64,000 nt of DNA from assembly GCF_014201515.1 (NCBI RefSeq), contig NZ_JACHEQ010000005.1:62001-126000 (forward strand), written 5' to 3'. This stretch comes from Anoxybacillus mongoliensis (GTDB taxonomy: Bacteria > Bacillota > Bacilli > Bacillales > Anoxybacillaceae). Below the pieces are notes generated by a model. It was not told where the DNA came from, searched no databases, and was given only the letters and a program-made list of their open reading frames with translations. The stretch's first letter is position 1, and each line of letters starts with the position of its first letter. Made by a program: the position numbers and the translations under genes. This document shows positions 1 to 9,333 of the stretch, piece after piece.

Positions 1-2
1 AA

Positions 3-2438
3 AAAGCAGCGACAGACGGTGTTGTCAAAGTGATGTCTAAAATGGGCATTTCCACGGTGCAAAGTTATCGCGGAGCGCAAATTTTTGAAGCGATCGGTAT
101 CGGGAATGATGTCATCGATCAATACTTTACCGGCACAGCATCACAAATTGGTGGAATTGGTTTGAATGAAATTGCCCAAGAAGCAAAGATGCGTCATATG
201 CAAGCGTTCCACACATCTTATGATCAAACATTAGATTCTGGAAGTGAATTGCAATGGCGTAAAAACGGTGAACATCATGCGTTTAATCCGAAAACGATTC
301 ATACGTTACAATGGGCATGTCGAAAAAATGACTATGAGTTATTTAAACAATACTCAAACATGGCGAATGAAGAACAACTAACGTTTTTGCGCAATTTGTT
401 TGAGTTTGACGAAACGCGTACGCCTATTCCGATTGAAGAAGTTGAACCGGTAGAAGCGATCGTCCGTCGCTTTAAAACAGGAGCGATGTCATACGGTTCT
501 TTGAGCGAAGAAGCTCATGAGGCGCTTGCGATTGCGATGAATCGCATCGGTGGAAAGAGCAATAGCGGAGAAGGTGGCGAAGATCCGCGACGCTATGTAC
601 AAGATGAAAATGGTGACTTCCGTCGCAGTGCGATTAAGCAAGTCGCATCCGGTCGTTTCGGTGTGAAAAGTCATTATTTAGTTCATGCGGATGAACTGCA
701 AATTAAAATGGCGCAAGGAGCGAAACCGGGAGAAGGGGGACAACTTCCTGCGAATAAAGTATATCCGTGGATCGGAAAAGTGCGCGGCTCCACGCCGGGT
801 GTAGAACTTATTTCACCGCCGCCGCACCATGACATATACTCTATCGAAGATTTAGCGCAACTCATTTACGACTTGAAAAATGCGAATCGTCATGCGCGCA
901 TTAGCGTGAAGCTTGTTGCAAAATCTGGTGTTGGTACGATTGCTGCGGGAGTAGCTAAAGGCGGTGCAGACGTCATCGTCATTAGCGGATATGACGGCGG
1001 TACAGGTGCTTCACCGAAAACGAGCATTAAACATGCGGGGGTTCCTTGGGAACTCGGTTTAGCTGAGACGCACCAGACGCTCATGTTAAACGGACTGCGC
1101 GATCGCGTCGTATTAGAAACAGATGGAAAATTAATGACTGGTCGCGATGTTGTCATGGCTGCGTTATTTGGCGCTGAAGAGTTTGGTTTTGCAACAGCTC
1201 CACTTGTCGTTTTAGGATGTGTCATGATGCGCGTTTGTCATTTAGATACGTGCCCAGTCGGTGTAGCGACGCAAAATCCAGAACTGCGGGCAAAATTTAC
1301 AGGAAAGCCAGAACATATTGTAAACTTCATGTATTTTGTCGCTCAAGAAGTGCGTGAGATGATGGCGCAACTCGGGTTCCGTACGATCGACGAAATGGTT
1401 GGACGGGTAGACGTGTTAAAAGTAAGCGAGCGGGCAAAGCGACATTGGAAAGCGAAACATCTTGATTTATCGAGACTGTTGTATCAAGTGGAAGGATCGC
1501 GCACGTTTTCTAAATCGTACGACCACCGTGTTGAGCAAACGTTAGATTATGAAACTATTTTGCCAGCTGTACAGAAAGCAATAGAGGAGAAAGAGCCTGT
1601 GCAATTGCACGTACGCATTAACAACGTGCAGCGAACTGTCGGTGCGATCGTCGGGAGCGAAATATCGAAACGATACGGGGAAGAAGGTCTCCCAGAAGAT
1701 ACGATTCAACTAAGTTTTCACGGTTCAGCAGGACAAAGTTTTGCGGCGTTCGTGCCAAAAGGAATGACGATGACATTAGTCGGTGATGCGAACGATTATG
1801 TCGGTAAAGGTTTATCAGGGGGAAAAGTAATCATTCGACCGCCGCATGAAGCGACGTTTGCATGCAACGATCAAGTCATTATTGGAAACGTTGCGTTTTA
1901 CGGTGCAACAAGCGGTGAAGCGTACATTCGTGGTCGGGCTGGCGAACGTTTTTGCGTTCGAAATAGCGGCGTTCACGCAGTTGTTGAAGGTGTTGGGGAT
2001 CACGGCTGTGAGTATATGACGGGTGGACGTGTCGTCATCCTCGGTTCTGTTGGGAAAAATTTCGCCGCTGGAATGTCCGGCGGTATAGCATACGTACTTG
2101 CTGATGACGATGTGTGGAAAAAACGCGCGAACTGTGAACTCGTTTTATTTGAGTCATTAGTCGACGAAAACGAAATACGAGATGTGCAACATATGATTAT
2201 GAAACATTACGAATATACAGAAAGCCCAAAAGCAGCGTATGTGCTTGCAAATTGGGAACGAGTTGTGAAAGACATCATCAAAGTCATTCCGAAAAATTAT
2301 AAGCTTATGATTGAGACAATTGAAGCGATGAAGCAACGCGGGTTGTCGGATGACGGAGCGGTATTTGAGGCGTTTGAAACGGTCGCAAGAAAAAAAGGTG
2401 TCGTCGTTGAAAAAGGAATTGAAGTGGTCGCAAAGTAA
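3..2438 (+). CDS. gltB: Glutamate synthase large subunit, C-terminal part (5' end outside window)
   Basis: About 812 residues are present; the family is about 1,500 residues, and the reading frame is open to the left edge, so the N-terminal glutaminase domain is missing only because the window starts here. The visible part covers the FMN-binding synthase barrel, the 3Fe-4S cysteine cluster (CxxxxxCHLDTC near window base 1,220-1,250) and the C-terminal glycine-rich beta-helix (GXXGGxxxxRP style repeats from about base 1,790). With the small subunit it makes two glutamates from glutamine and 2-oxoglutarate in the cytoplasm. The small subunit follows 36 bp downstream in the same operon. The identification is certain from length, cluster motif and neighbour. 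Confidence 0.97.
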   Translation, partial: KAATDGVVKVMSKMGISTVQSYRGAQIFEAIGIGNDVIDQYFTGTASQIGGIGLNEIAQEAKMRHMQAFHTSYDQTLDSGSELQWRKNGEHHAFNPKTIHTLQWACRKNDYELFKQYSNMANEEQLTFLRNLFEFDETRTPIPIEEVEPVEAIVRRFKTGAMSYGSLSEEAHEALAIAMNRIGGKSNSGEGGEDPRRYVQDENGDFRRSAIKQVASGRFGVKSHYLVHADELQIKMAQGAKPGEGGQLPANKVYPWIGKVRGSTPGVELISPPPHHDIYSIEDLAQLIYDLKNANRHARISVKLVAKSGVGTIAAGVAKGGADVIVISGYDGGTGASPKTSIKHAGVPWELGLAETHQTLMLNGLRDRVVLETDGKLMTGRDVVMAALFGAEEFGFATAPLVVLGCVMMRVCHLDTCPVGVATQNPELRAKFTGKPEHIVNFMYFVAQEVREMMAQLGFRTIDEMVGRVDVLKVSERAKRHWKAKHLDLSRLLYQVEGSRTFSKSYDHRVEQTLDYETILPAVQKAIEEKEPVQLHVRINNVQRTVGAIVGSEISKRYGEEGLPEDTIQLSFHGSAGQSFAAFVPKGMTMTLVGDANDYVGKGLSGGKVIIRPPHEATFACNDQVIIGNVAFYGATSGEAYIRGRAGERFCVRNSGVHAVVEGVGDHGCEYMTGGRVVILGSVGKNFAAGMSGGIAYVLADDDVWKKRANCELVLFESLVDENEIRDVQHMIMKHYEYTESPKAAYVLANWERVVKDIIKVIPKNYKLMIETIEAMKQRGLSDDGAVFEAFETVARKKGVVVEKGIEVVAK

Positions 2439-2474
2439 GCGATCGCTTCTGTAAAAAAAGAAAGGGGGAGAACG

Positions 2475-3935
2475 ATGGGGAAAGCAACAGGATTTATGGA
2501 ATATGTTCGTGAAGAAGAAAAAAAGCGTGATCCGCTTTCTCGGTTACATGATTGGGAAGAATATGCGTTTCCATTTTCAAACGATACGTTAGCGCGTCAA
2601 GGCGCCCGCTGTATGGATTGCGGTACGCCATTTTGCCATATGGGAATGGAACTAAATGGCTTAACGTCAGGATGCCCGATTCACAATCTCATTCCAGAAT
2701 GGAACGATCTTGTATACCGTGGACGTTGGAAAGAAGCGTTTGAACGGTTAGTAAAAACGAATAACTTTCCGGAGTTTACAGGGCGCGTTTGTCCAGCACC
2801 ATGTGAAGGGTCATGTACAGTAGCTATTTCTGATTCAGCGGTAGCCATTAAAGGAATTGAGCGAGCAATCATCGACAAAGCATTCGCAGAAGGCTGGGTT
2901 CAACCGCGCGTACCGACAAAGCGCACAGGAAAAAAGGTAGCGGTGATCGGATCAGGACCTGCCGGCTTAGCATGTGCAGACGAATTAAATCAAGCAGGCC
3001 ATTTTGTGACTGTGTATGAGCGTGCGGATCGCATAGGTGGTTTGTTAACATATGGCATTCCAAATATGAAACTTGGAAAAGATGTCGTTGAACGACGTGT
3101 GCGTTTACTTGAAGAAGAAGGAATTGCGTTTCTTACAAACACAGAAGTTGGCAAGCATATTACCGTCGATGAACTACGGAAACGATACGACGCTGTTGTG
3201 CTTTGTATCGGAGCGCAAAAACAACGCGATCTTGTTATCGAAGGACGAGAATTAGCGGGCGTTCATTTGGCGATGGACTATTTAACAGTCACAACAAAAT
3301 GGTTGTTGACCGGTGAAAAGGATGAGACGTTTATTGATGCAAAACATAAACATGTCATCGTTATTGGTGGCGGTGATACAGGAGCAGACTGCGTGGCAAC
3401 TGCACTTCGTCAACAATGTAAAAGCGTTGTGCAATTCGGTAAACACCCTTCGTTGCCTAAAGAGCGTACGGATGATAATCCGTGGCCTCAATATCCTCTT
3501 GTTTTTACGGTTGATTATGCGTATGAAGAAGCGGAAGCGAAGTTTGGTTCCGATCCACGACAATATTGTATTCAAACGAAAAAAATTGTCGGCGATGAAA
3601 ATGGAAAAGTAAAAGAATTGCATACGATTCATATGGAAAAAAAAGTAGATGAACATGGGCGTATTGTATTTAAAGAAATTCCGGGTACAGAGAAAGTATG
3701 GTCGTGTGACATCGTGTTGATTGCCATCGGTTTTGAGGGACCAGAGCCATCACTTTTACAACAATTTGGAGTAGAAACAGTAAACAAAAAGGCGAAGGCG
3801 CCAAGATACAAGACGAATATCGAAGGAGTATTTGTAGCAGGCGATGCAAGGCGTGGACAAAGCCTTGTCGTTTGGGCGATTCACGAAGGACGAGAAGCGG
3901 CGAGAGCGGTGAACGATTTCCTAAGGAAGCATTAA
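2475..3935 (+). CDS. gltD: Glutamate synthase small subunit (beta)
   Basis: This 486-residue flavoprotein supplies NAD(P)H electrons to the large subunit. The N-terminal part carries the cysteine sets for 4Fe-4S clusters (ARCMDCGTPFC near residue 45, then GCPIHN and CPAPCEGSC). An FAD-binding GSGPAGLACADELNQ motif follows near residue 157 and an NAD(P) motif IGGGDTGADC near 300; the C-terminal GDARRG motif is the usual FAD-contact. Length matches the family (about 490). A strong AAGGGGGAG ribosome site precedes the ATG. It ends just before a small unrelated gene. Confidence 0.97.
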   Translation: MGKATGFMEYVREEEKKRDPLSRLHDWEEYAFPFSNDTLARQGARCMDCGTPFCHMGMELNGLTSGCPIHNLIPEWNDLVYRGRWKEAFERLVKTNNFPEFTGRVCPAPCEGSCTVAISDSAVAIKGIERAIIDKAFAEGWVQPRVPTKRTGKKVAVIGSGPAGLACADELNQAGHFVTVYERADRIGGLLTYGIPNMKLGKDVVERRVRLLEEEGIAFLTNTEVGKHITVDELRKRYDAVVLCIGAQKQRDLVIEGRELAGVHLAMDYLTVTTKWLLTGEKDETFIDAKHKHVIVIGGGDTGADCVATALRQQCKSVVQFGKHPSLPKERTDDNPWPQYPLVFTVDYAYEEAEAKFGSDPRQYCIQTKKIVGDENGKVKELHTIHMEKKVDEHGRIVFKEIPGTEKVWSCDIVLIAIGFEGPEPSLLQQFGVETVNKKAKAPRYKTNIEGVFVAGDARRGQSLVVWAIHEGREAARAVNDFLRKH

Positions 3936-4001
3936 GAGAATGAATCATCTCCTTTTTTTGTGCATATATTGAGGTATCATGAAAAAAAGGAGATGATCTA
4001 C

Positions 4002-4361
4002 TTGTCTTTTCCAAACATCCCAAACATTAAACCGGACATTGACTTAGATGAAGAAGATGTGCTATCGCTATTACTTGCATCGATCGCATTAGAAGAGCTG
4101 AGTTTAGCTCATATTATGAATGCAGAAGCAGAAAAGTTGCAAGCAGTATTAGGCACGTTGACGACAAGCGCAAGCGGAACGAAAGCACAATCGCTTCACG
4201 ATTTGCTGAAAGTGAACCGTTCAGTAGAGCGAACGCTAAGGACGGTACTGAAAAACCAAATGTTATTACAATTTAAACTAGAAGATGTTAGTGATTTAAT
4301 TCAGCTTCTTCATGAACAAAAGAGAAAAAAACATAAAGATAAAGCAGACTGCGACCAATAA
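4002..4361 (+). CDS. Small conserved Firmicutes protein, possibly spore-associated
   Basis: The product is about 119 residues. A TTG start at 4002 is chosen because AAGGAG lies nine bases upstream; the ATG at 3993 would sit directly on the ribosome site. The N-terminus (SFPNIPNIKPDIDLDEEDVL) and the following ASIALEELSLAHIMNAEAEKLQ segment resemble a family of small Bacillus proteins often seen near spore coat or exosporium genes; I recall this resemblance but cannot verify it. The rest is helical and charged. No catalytic motif is visible, and there is no signal peptide. It is followed by an intrinsic terminator. Function unknown. Confidence 0.7.
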   Translation: MSFPNIPNIKPDIDLDEEDVLSLLLASIALEELSLAHIMNAEAEKLQAVLGTLTTSASGTKAQSLHDLLKVNRSVERTLRTVLKNQMLLQFKLEDVSDLIQLLHEQKRKKHKDKADCDQ

Positions 4362-4373
4362 ATGAACATGCCC

Positions 4374-4418
4374 CCCTTTATCTACAATGTTTGTGGATAA
4401 AGGGATTTTTATTTTTTT
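4374..4418 (+). terminator. Intrinsic terminator
   Basis: CCCTTTATC pairs with GATAAAGGG, extended inward by ACAA/TTGT across one mismatch, and is followed by a T-rich run. It closes the transcript of the small gene at 4002. Confidence 0.85.
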
Positions 4419-4422
4419 GGAA

Positions 4423-4451
4423 TTGTCATTTTATTTAAAAAAGTGTTACAA
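4423..4451 (+). promoter_or_regulatory. Sigma-A type promoter of ilvD
   Basis: TTGTCA (4423-4428), a 17-bp spacer and TTACAA (4446-4451) lie about 37 bp upstream of the ilvD start. No T-box or leucine leader is visible in this short gap, so control, if any, acts at this promoter. Confidence 0.55.
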
Positions 4452-4487
4452 TGTTTAACAAGTTCAGAAAAGATGGAGGGATTTGTT

Positions 4488-6155
4488 TTGCGGAGCGATA
4501 TGATTAAAAAAGGATTTGACCGTGCGCCACATCGTAGTTTATTGCGCGCGGCAGGAGTAAAAGAAGAAGATTTTCATAAACCGTTTATTGCGGTCGTGAA
4601 TTCGTATATTGATATTATTCCAGGTCATGTTCATTTACAAGAGTTTGGGAAAATCGTGAAAGAAGCGATTCGTGAAGCAGGTGGGGTGCCGTTTGAAATG
4701 AATACAATCGGAGTCGATGATGGCATCGCGATGGGGCATATCGGTATGCGCTATTCGTTGCCAAGCCGTGAAATTATTGCTGATTCCGTTGAAACAGTTA
4801 TCTCTGCTCATTGGTTTGATGGCATGGTTTGCATTCCAAACTGTGATAAAATTACACCTGGTATGATGATGGCAGCGATGCGTTTAAACATTCCAACCAT
4901 TTTTGTAAGCGGGGGGCCGATGAAGGCCGGAGTCACAAGCGATGGGAAGAAGATTTCGCTCTCTTCTGTATTTGAAGGAGTGGGAGCGTATCAAGCAGGA
5001 AAAATTGATGAAAAAGGGTTACAAGAACTTGAACAGTACGGCTGTCCGACTTGTGGTTCTTGTTCAGGAATGTTTACAGCGAATTCGATGAACTGTTTAG
5101 CTGAAGCGCTTGGCTTGGCACTCCCAGGCAACGGCACGATTTTAGCGATTGATCCGGCACGAAAAGAATTTGTACGACGTTCAGCTCAGCAGTTAATGTA
5201 TTTAATCGAGCATGATATTAAACCACGTGATATCGTCACCGAAAAAGCAATTGACAATGCATTCGCACTTGATATGGCGCTCGGTGGTTCGACGAACACA
5301 GTACTACATACGTTAGCGATTGCGAATGAAGCAGGCATTAACTATCCGCTTGAGCGCATTAACGAGGTCGCATCTCGCGTGCCGCATCTAGCAAAATTGG
5401 CACCAGCATCAGATATGCATATTGAAGATTTGCATGAAGCGGGTGGCGTATCGGCTGTATTGTATGAATTGTCGAAAAAAGAAGGCACACTTCATTTAGA
5501 TGCATTGACGGTGTCGGGCAAAACACTTGGTGAAAACATTGCAGGGTGCGAAGTAAAAAACTATGAAGTCATTCGTCCAATTGACAATCCGTATTCAGAA
5601 ACAGGTGGACTAGCTGTATTGTTCGGTAATTTAGCGCCAGATGGTGCCATTATTAAAACAGGTGGCATTCAAGGTGGCATTACACGTCATGAAGGACCAG
5701 CGATCGTATTTGATTCTCAAGAAGAAGCACTTGAAGGCATTGCGGCAGGAAAAGTACAACCTGGGCATGTCGTCATCATTCGTTACGAAGGACCAAAAGG
5801 TGGACCGGGCATGCCGGAAATGTTAGCCCCGACATCGCAAATTGTTGGGATGGGATTGGGTACGAAAGTAGCGCTCATTACAGACGGTCGTTTCTCTGGC
5901 GCTTCTCGCGGCTTATCGATCGGACACGTATCGCCAGAGGCAGCTGAAGGGGGACCGATCGCTTTTGTGGAAAATGGGGATCATATTGTTATTGACGTTG
6001 TGAAACGAACGATTGATGTTCACGTTCCAGAAGAAGAATGGGAAAAACGAAAAGCAAACTGGAAAGGATTCGAACCAAAAGTGAAGACAGGTTATTTAGC
6101 TCGCTATTCAAAACTTGTCACATCGGCAAGTACCGGCGGAATTATGAAAATTTAA
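4488..6155 (+). CDS. ilvD: Dihydroxy-acid dehydratase
   Basis: This enzyme dehydrates 2,3-dihydroxy-isovalerate and -methylvalerate in valine and isoleucine synthesis. The TTG at 4488 is taken as start: GGAGGG lies seven bases upstream, and the protein then begins [16 protein letters not shown] as in Bacillus IlvD, giving 555 residues (family about 558). Iron-sulfur cysteines are seen in [12 protein letters not shown] and in [18 protein letters not shown], and the C-terminal GRFSGASRG motif is present. It stands alone here, apart from an ilv-leu operon. The ThDP enzyme at 13561 is not its partner (see that entry). Confidence 0.95.
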   Translation: MRSDMIKKGFDRAPHRSLLRAAGVKEEDFHKPFIAVVNSYIDIIPGHVHLQEFGKIVKEAIREAGGVPFEMNTIGVDDGIAMGHIGMRYSLPSREIIADSVETVISAHWFDGMVCIPNCDKITPGMMMAAMRLNIPTIFVSGGPMKAGVTSDGKKISLSSVFEGVGAYQAGKIDEKGLQELEQYGCPTCGSCSGMFTANSMNCLAEALGLALPGNGTILAIDPARKEFVRRSAQQLMYLIEHDIKPRDIVTEKAIDNAFALDMALGGSTNTVLHTLAIANEAGINYPLERINEVASRVPHLAKLAPASDMHIEDLHEAGGVSAVLYELSKKEGTLHLDALTVSGKTLGENIAGCEVKNYEVIRPIDNPYSETGGLAVLFGNLAPDGAIIKTGGIQGGITRHEGPAIVFDSQEEALEGIAAGKVQPGHVVIIRYEGPKGGPGMPEMLAPTSQIVGMGLGTKVALITDGRFSGASRGLSIGHVSPEAAEGGPIAFVENGDHIVIDVVKRTIDVHVPEEEWEKRKANWKGFEPKVKTGYLARYSKLVTSASTGGIMKI

Positions 6156-6239
6156 AAAATTTGTCGAAAGGTTGTTCGTAAATCCAAAACAAGCTTCCGT
6201 TATAATGAAAGAAGTAAAGCGATAATGGGAGTGAGGGAG

Positions 6240-6566
6240 ATGAATACGCAATTTATTGCCGGTCATGCGCGATTGCCTTCAGGAATGGCGGCAAAAAGCG
6301 TATTTGATACGTTGACGATTACGGCAGAAGTAGATAAAAAGTACGGCGTCATCGTTGATGCTTCTTGTACGTTAGCAACAGAGCACGGTCGTGATTATGT
6401 GGCACGGTTGTTAAAAGGTCATTCATTAAAAGACGGAATCGACGAACCGCTTGCTCAATTACATGAAGGATATTTAGGAAAAGCAAATCAAGCTTTATGT
6501 GCAGCATTAAAAGATTTGTATAAACAATATTGTAAACTCGAAGAAAAAATGCATACAGAAAAATAG
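6240..6566 (+). CDS. DUF3870 domain protein
   Basis: The 108-residue product matches what I know of DUF3870: an N-terminal FIAGHARLPSGMAA segment, a central VDASCTLATEHGRDYVARLLKGHSL block and a C-terminal helix with ALKDLYKQYCK. The ATG at 6240 has GGGAG eight bases upstream; the in-frame ATG at 6225 has no ribosome site. A TATAAT -10 box lies at 6201. DUF3870 genes are often beside CoA-dependent catabolic genes, and here it converges on the acyl-CoA dehydrogenase. Biochemical role unknown. Confidence 0.8.
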   Translation: MNTQFIAGHARLPSGMAAKSVFDTLTITAEVDKKYGVIVDASCTLATEHGRDYVARLLKGHSLKDGIDEPLAQLHEGYLGKANQALCAALKDLYKQYCKLEEKMHTEK

Positions 6567-6594
6567 AAGGTGGCACGAGCCACCTTCTATTTTT
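6565..6594. terminator. Bidirectional intrinsic terminator
   Basis: AGAAGGTGGC and GCCACCTTCT form a perfect 10-bp stem around ACGA, with T-rich tails on both strands. It serves the DUF3870 gene rightward and the acyl-CoA dehydrogenase leftward. Confidence 0.9.
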
Positions 6595-7780
6595 CTTCCC
6601 AAGCTGGAAGCATTTTTCGGAGCGGTTTGTCTTGACGATAGCCAAGGACGTACTCTGCTTGCATAATTGTATGAATTTCGCGCGTTCCTTCATAAATGAC
6701 CGGAGCTTTGGAGTTACGTAAATACCGTTCGACTGGATATTCATTTGAATAACCATATGCGCCGTGAATTTGTACGGCATCGTCAGCCGCTTTGTTGGCA
6801 AAGTCGCACGCCATCCATTTCGCTAGCGATGTTTCGCGCGTATTTCTTCTCCCTTTATTTTTCAAAAATCCGGCTTTATATACGAGCAAGCGGCTCATTT
6901 GTAAGCCTGCTTCCATATTTGCGATCATTTGTTGTACAAGTTGATGACGACCAATTTCTTTCCCGAACGTTTTTCGTTCGTGACAATATTTCACACTTGC
7001 TTCCAAGCAAGCCATAATTAAACCACATGCCCCAGCAGCAACAGTAAATCTTCCATTATCGAGTGCCGACATAGCAATTTTAAATCCTTCTCCTTCTTCT
7101 CCAAGTAAATTTTCTTTCGGGACGCGCACGTTATCGAAAAATAGTTCGCCTGTATTGCCTGCACGAATGCCGAGTTTTCCTTTAATGGCACGTGATGAAA
7201 AACCAGGCATTGTACGTTCAACGATAAAAGCAGAAATGCCACGATGTTTTTTCGATTTATCTGTGTAAGCAAAAACAATGAAGTAGTCAGCGATGTCACA
7301 AAGAGAAATCCACGTTTTTTGTCCGTTTAAAATATAGTCATCTCCATCACGTACAGCTGTTGTCGAAATAGCCGCAACATCTGAACCAGCGTTTGGCTCG
7401 GTTAATCCGAATGCGCCAATTTTTTCTCCCTTTGCTTGTGGCACGAGATATTTTTGCTTTTGTTCCTCTGTTCCCCACTGAAGCAGTGTTAAGCTATTTA
7501 GGCCGATATGGACAGAAACAGCGGTGCGAAACGCTGTATCCCCACGTTCTAGTTCTTCACAAACAATAGCTAATGAATTATAATCCATCCCCATTCCACC
7601 ATATTTTTCTGGGATACATACACCCATTAAATTTAATTCCGCTAAGCGCTTCAAAATGTTTGGATCAAAATAGCCTCGTTCATCCCATTCTTTAATATGA
7701 GGTAAAATTTCTTTATCAACAAATTTTCTCACGGTTTGTCTTAACATTTCTTGTTCTTGCGTGAAATCAAAGTTCATCAT
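6587..7780 (-). CDS. Acyl-CoA dehydrogenase, probable glutaryl-CoA dehydrogenase
   Basis: This 397-residue flavoenzyme has the family marks: FGLTEPNAGSDV near 124, the KTWIS flavin segment near 155, QIHGAYGYSNEYPVERYLR near 337 and the catalytic glutamate E364 in VIYEGTREIH. It overlaps the CoA-transferase gene by 14 bp, so the two are translationally coupled. A family III CoA-transferase with an acyl-CoA dehydrogenase is the arrangement expected for glutarate activation and glutaryl-CoA oxidation to crotonyl-CoA, and the lysine genes next door supply glutarate. The glutaryl assignment is inference from context; the C-terminal tail after the catalytic loop (GYRQDKPLRKMLP) also seems typical of that group. 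A short- or branched-chain substrate is the alternative. Confidence 0.85.
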   Translation of the reverse strand: MMNFDFTQEQEMLRQTVRKFVDKEILPHIKEWDERGYFDPNILKRLAELNLMGVCIPEKYGGMGMDYNSLAIVCEELERGDTAFRTAVSVHIGLNSLTLLQWGTEEQKQKYLVPQAKGEKIGAFGLTEPNAGSDVAAISTTAVRDGDDYILNGQKTWISLCDIADYFIVFAYTDKSKKHRGISAFIVERTMPGFSSRAIKGKLGIRAGNTGELFFDNVRVPKENLLGEEGEGFKIAMSALDNGRFTVAAGACGLIMACLEASVKYCHERKTFGKEIGRHQLVQQMIANMEAGLQMSRLLVYKAGFLKNKGRRNTRETSLAKWMACDFANKAADDAVQIHGAYGYSNEYPVERYLRNSKAPVIYEGTREIHTIMQAEYVLGYRQDKPLRKMLPAWEEK

Positions 7781-8924
7781 GTTTACTTCCTCCTTTAATA
7801 AATAAATGGTTATGTTCTCCTGCGAGTGGTGGCGCCAATCGATATGTGACCGGTGTATGTGAAAACTTTAGCGGTGTTCCGACAAGTTTTAACTCACCGA
7901 CATCTGGGTGATCCATGCGAATAATCATATTTCGTGCGAGCGTTTGTGGATGTTGAAACACTTGATCGAGCGTATGCACAGGACCACAAGGAATGCCTTT
8001 TTGTTCAAATAATCGTTGCCATTCTGCACGCGATTTCTTTTTTAATTCGTCATTTAGTCGTTGATTGAGTTCATGACGATGGGCGACTCGACCGGCATTT
8101 GTTTGAAACCGTTCATCCCCACCAATCGTTTGATCTTCTAATAACTCACATAGTGCTTGAAACTGTCGGTCGTTTCCAACAGCGACAACAAGCAAACCAT
8201 CGCTTGCTTCATACGTTGAATACGGAACGATGTTTGGATGATCATTTCCTAACGGTTTTGGCACTTCGCCAGATATTAAATAATTTGAAGCGACGTTCAC
8301 AAGGGCGCTAATGGCACAGTCAAATAAACTTAAATCAATTTTTTGACCGCTTCCTGTTTTTTCCCGAGCGATGAGCGCTGCTTGCACGGCAATGGCGGCA
8401 TATAAACCTGTAAAAATATCTGTGACAGCGACACCGACTTTCAATGGCCCAGATTGTTCTGTACCGTTAATACTCATCCAACCACTCATCGCTTGAATAA
8501 TATAATCGTAGCCAGCTAAATGGCGATACGGCCCCGTCTCACCAAATCCGGTAATGGAACAGTAAATGAGCTTCGGATTAATGGTGGAAAGATCGTCATA
8601 TCCAAGTCCGAGTCGTTCCATCGTTCCGGTTTTAAAATTGTGAATGATGACATCGGCTGTTTTTGTAAGCTGACGAATTGTTTCTTTTCCACTTTCTTCT
8701 TTTAAGTTGACAGTTATGCTTCGCTTATTTCGATTGACTGCCGCATAGTAAGCGCTCATGCCGTTTTGAAACGGTGGTCCCCAAAATCGTGTATCATCCG
8801 ATCCACCAGGTGCTTCGATTTTAATAACATCCGCCCCGAGATCACCTAAAATCATCGTGGCATATGGACCGGCAAGAACGCGTGTTAAATCAATCACTTG
8901 AATGCCATCTAAAGCTCCCGCCAT
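7767..8924 (-). CDS. Family III (CaiB/BaiF) CoA-transferase, probable glutarate CoA-transferase
   Basis: The 385-residue protein begins MAGALDGIQVIDLTRVLAGPY with GGAGGTGA just upstream; a longer open frame exists but crosses the leader terminator. Family III marks are LGADVIKIEAPGGSDDTRFWGPP near 30-50, NRNKRSITVNLK near 65, and the catalytic aspartate of AGYDYIIQAMSGWMS near residue 135. These enzymes move CoA between carboxylic acids. The human homologue class SUGCT converts glutarate to glutaryl-CoA; the coupled acyl-CoA dehydrogenase and divergent lysine genes make the same reaction likely here. Substrate is inferred; family assignment is secure. Confidence 0.88.
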   Translation of the reverse strand: MAGALDGIQVIDLTRVLAGPYATMILGDLGADVIKIEAPGGSDDTRFWGPPFQNGMSAYYAAVNRNKRSITVNLKEESGKETIRQLTKTADVIIHNFKTGTMERLGLGYDDLSTINPKLIYCSITGFGETGPYRHLAGYDYIIQAMSGWMSINGTEQSGPLKVGVAVTDIFTGLYAAIAVQAALIAREKTGSGQKIDLSLFDCAISALVNVASNYLISGEVPKPLGNDHPNIVPYSTYEASDGLLVVAVGNDRQFQALCELLEDQTIGGDERFQTNAGRVAHRHELNQRLNDELKKKSRAEWQRLFEQKGIPCGPVHTLDQVFQHPQTLARNMIIRMDHPDVGELKLVGTPLKFSHTPVTYRLAPPLAGEHNHLFIKGGSKHDEL

Positions 8925-8948
8925 CTGTTCACCTCCATATTTTTGTAA

Positions 8949-8993
8949 TAAAAAAGCCAGTCCCTCCCTCAAACGTACAGGAAAGGAACTGGC
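8949..8993 (-). terminator. Leader terminator upstream of the CoA-transferase operon
   Basis: On the minus strand GCCAGTTCCTTTC pairs over 13 positions (with G-U pairs) with GGGAGGGACTGGC and is followed by six Ts, 25-30 bases before the start codon's ribosome site. It lies between promoter and gene, so it must be a conditional (attenuating) terminator. Its 5' arm overlaps the P1 helix of the upstream RNA structure. Confidence 0.85.
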
Positions 8994-9108
8994 ATAAACG
9001 ATTCGAGCGTGCCTTTCGAAAAGAAAGTCGGTCGAATCGGAACAGTTCTTCAAGAGATAGTTACGTTGCTATCCGAGGCCAAACAGTTCGTTGTTTGGTG
9101 GGGTTAGC
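8981..9108 (-). promoter_or_regulatory. Structured leader RNA of the CoA-transferase operon, candidate riboswitch/antiterminator
   Basis: The leftward leader from about 9108 is 185 nt long. Reading the minus strand it contains two simple hairpins (CCAAACA/TGTTTGG and GATAG/CTATC) and then a three-stem unit: P1 GAAGAACTG (9051-9043) with CAGTTC plus a bulge (8991-8981), P2 CGATTCGA/TCGAATCG (9039-9032 with 9006-8999) and P3 CTTTC/GAAAG. P1 takes up the 5' arm of the terminator, so folding of this unit would permit read-through. It matches no riboswitch class I can recognise (not lysine L-box, T-box, SAM, glycine, TPP or purine). Confidence 0.55.
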
Positions 9109-9115
9109 TATTTTC

Positions 9116-9144
9116 AGTATAAAGCAATATGTTTATTTTGTAAA
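9116..9144 (-). promoter_or_regulatory. Promoter of the CoA-transferase / acyl-CoA dehydrogenase operon
   Basis: On the minus strand TTTACA (9144-9139), a 17-bp spacer and TATACT (9121-9116) form a good sigma-A promoter. Transcription would start near 9108. Confidence 0.75.
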
Positions 9145-9166
9145 TATTTTTTATTTTAAAAATAGT

Positions 9167-9196
9167 TTGACAAAACAAAAAAGATTGTCTTAAAAT
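9167..9196 (+). promoter_or_regulatory. Promoter of the aminotransferase operon
   Basis: TTGACA (9167-9172), an 18-bp spacer and TAAAAT (9191-9196). It is back-to-back with the leftward promoter, separated by about 25 bp between the two -35 boxes. Start expected near 9203. Confidence 0.75.
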
Positions 9197-9202
9197 AAAA
9201 GC

Positions 9203-9274
9203 AAATAAGCAAAAAACTGTGGAGCTTATTTTACTCGTCTCATCGGCGAGAAACACATAAGCACCAGCCAGTTT
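9203..9274 (+). promoter_or_regulatory. Structured leader RNA of the lysine-type operon, candidate riboswitch/antiterminator
   Basis: Three nested stems are visible: P1 AAACTG-TGG (9214-9222) with CCA-GC-CAGTTT (9264-9274), P2 GCTTAT/ATAAGC (9224-9229 with 9257-9262), and P3 CTCGTC/GGCGAG (9234-9239 with 9245-9250) closing a TCATC loop. The unpaired strands between P2 and P3 are TTTA and AAACAC. P1 uses the 5' arm of the following terminator, so formation of the structure should favour transcription of the genes. The order and size of the stems parallel the leader on the opposite strand. Confidence 0.55.
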
Positions 9275-9314
9275 AGTCATTGTGTCATCACGATGATTAA
9301 ACTGGCTTTTTATT
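9267..9314 (+). terminator. Leader terminator upstream of the aminotransferase gene
   Basis: GCCAGTTTAGTCAT (9267-9280) pairs over 14 positions with ATGATTAAACTGGC (9293-9306) and is followed by TTTTTATTT. It sits between promoter and first gene, just before the ribosome site, as in transcription attenuation. Confidence 0.88.
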
Positions 9315-9333
9315 TGTCGAAGGGGGAGAGATA

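Noticed and set aside
3936-3960. Terminator directly after gltD
   Set aside because: GAGA/TCTC before a T-run gives only a four-pair stem; too weak to call.
8949-9109. Lysine riboswitch (L-box) or T-box in the divergent leaders
   Set aside because: The L-box core sequences and the T-box TGG-ACC box are absent in both leaders; the structure is too small for an L-box.
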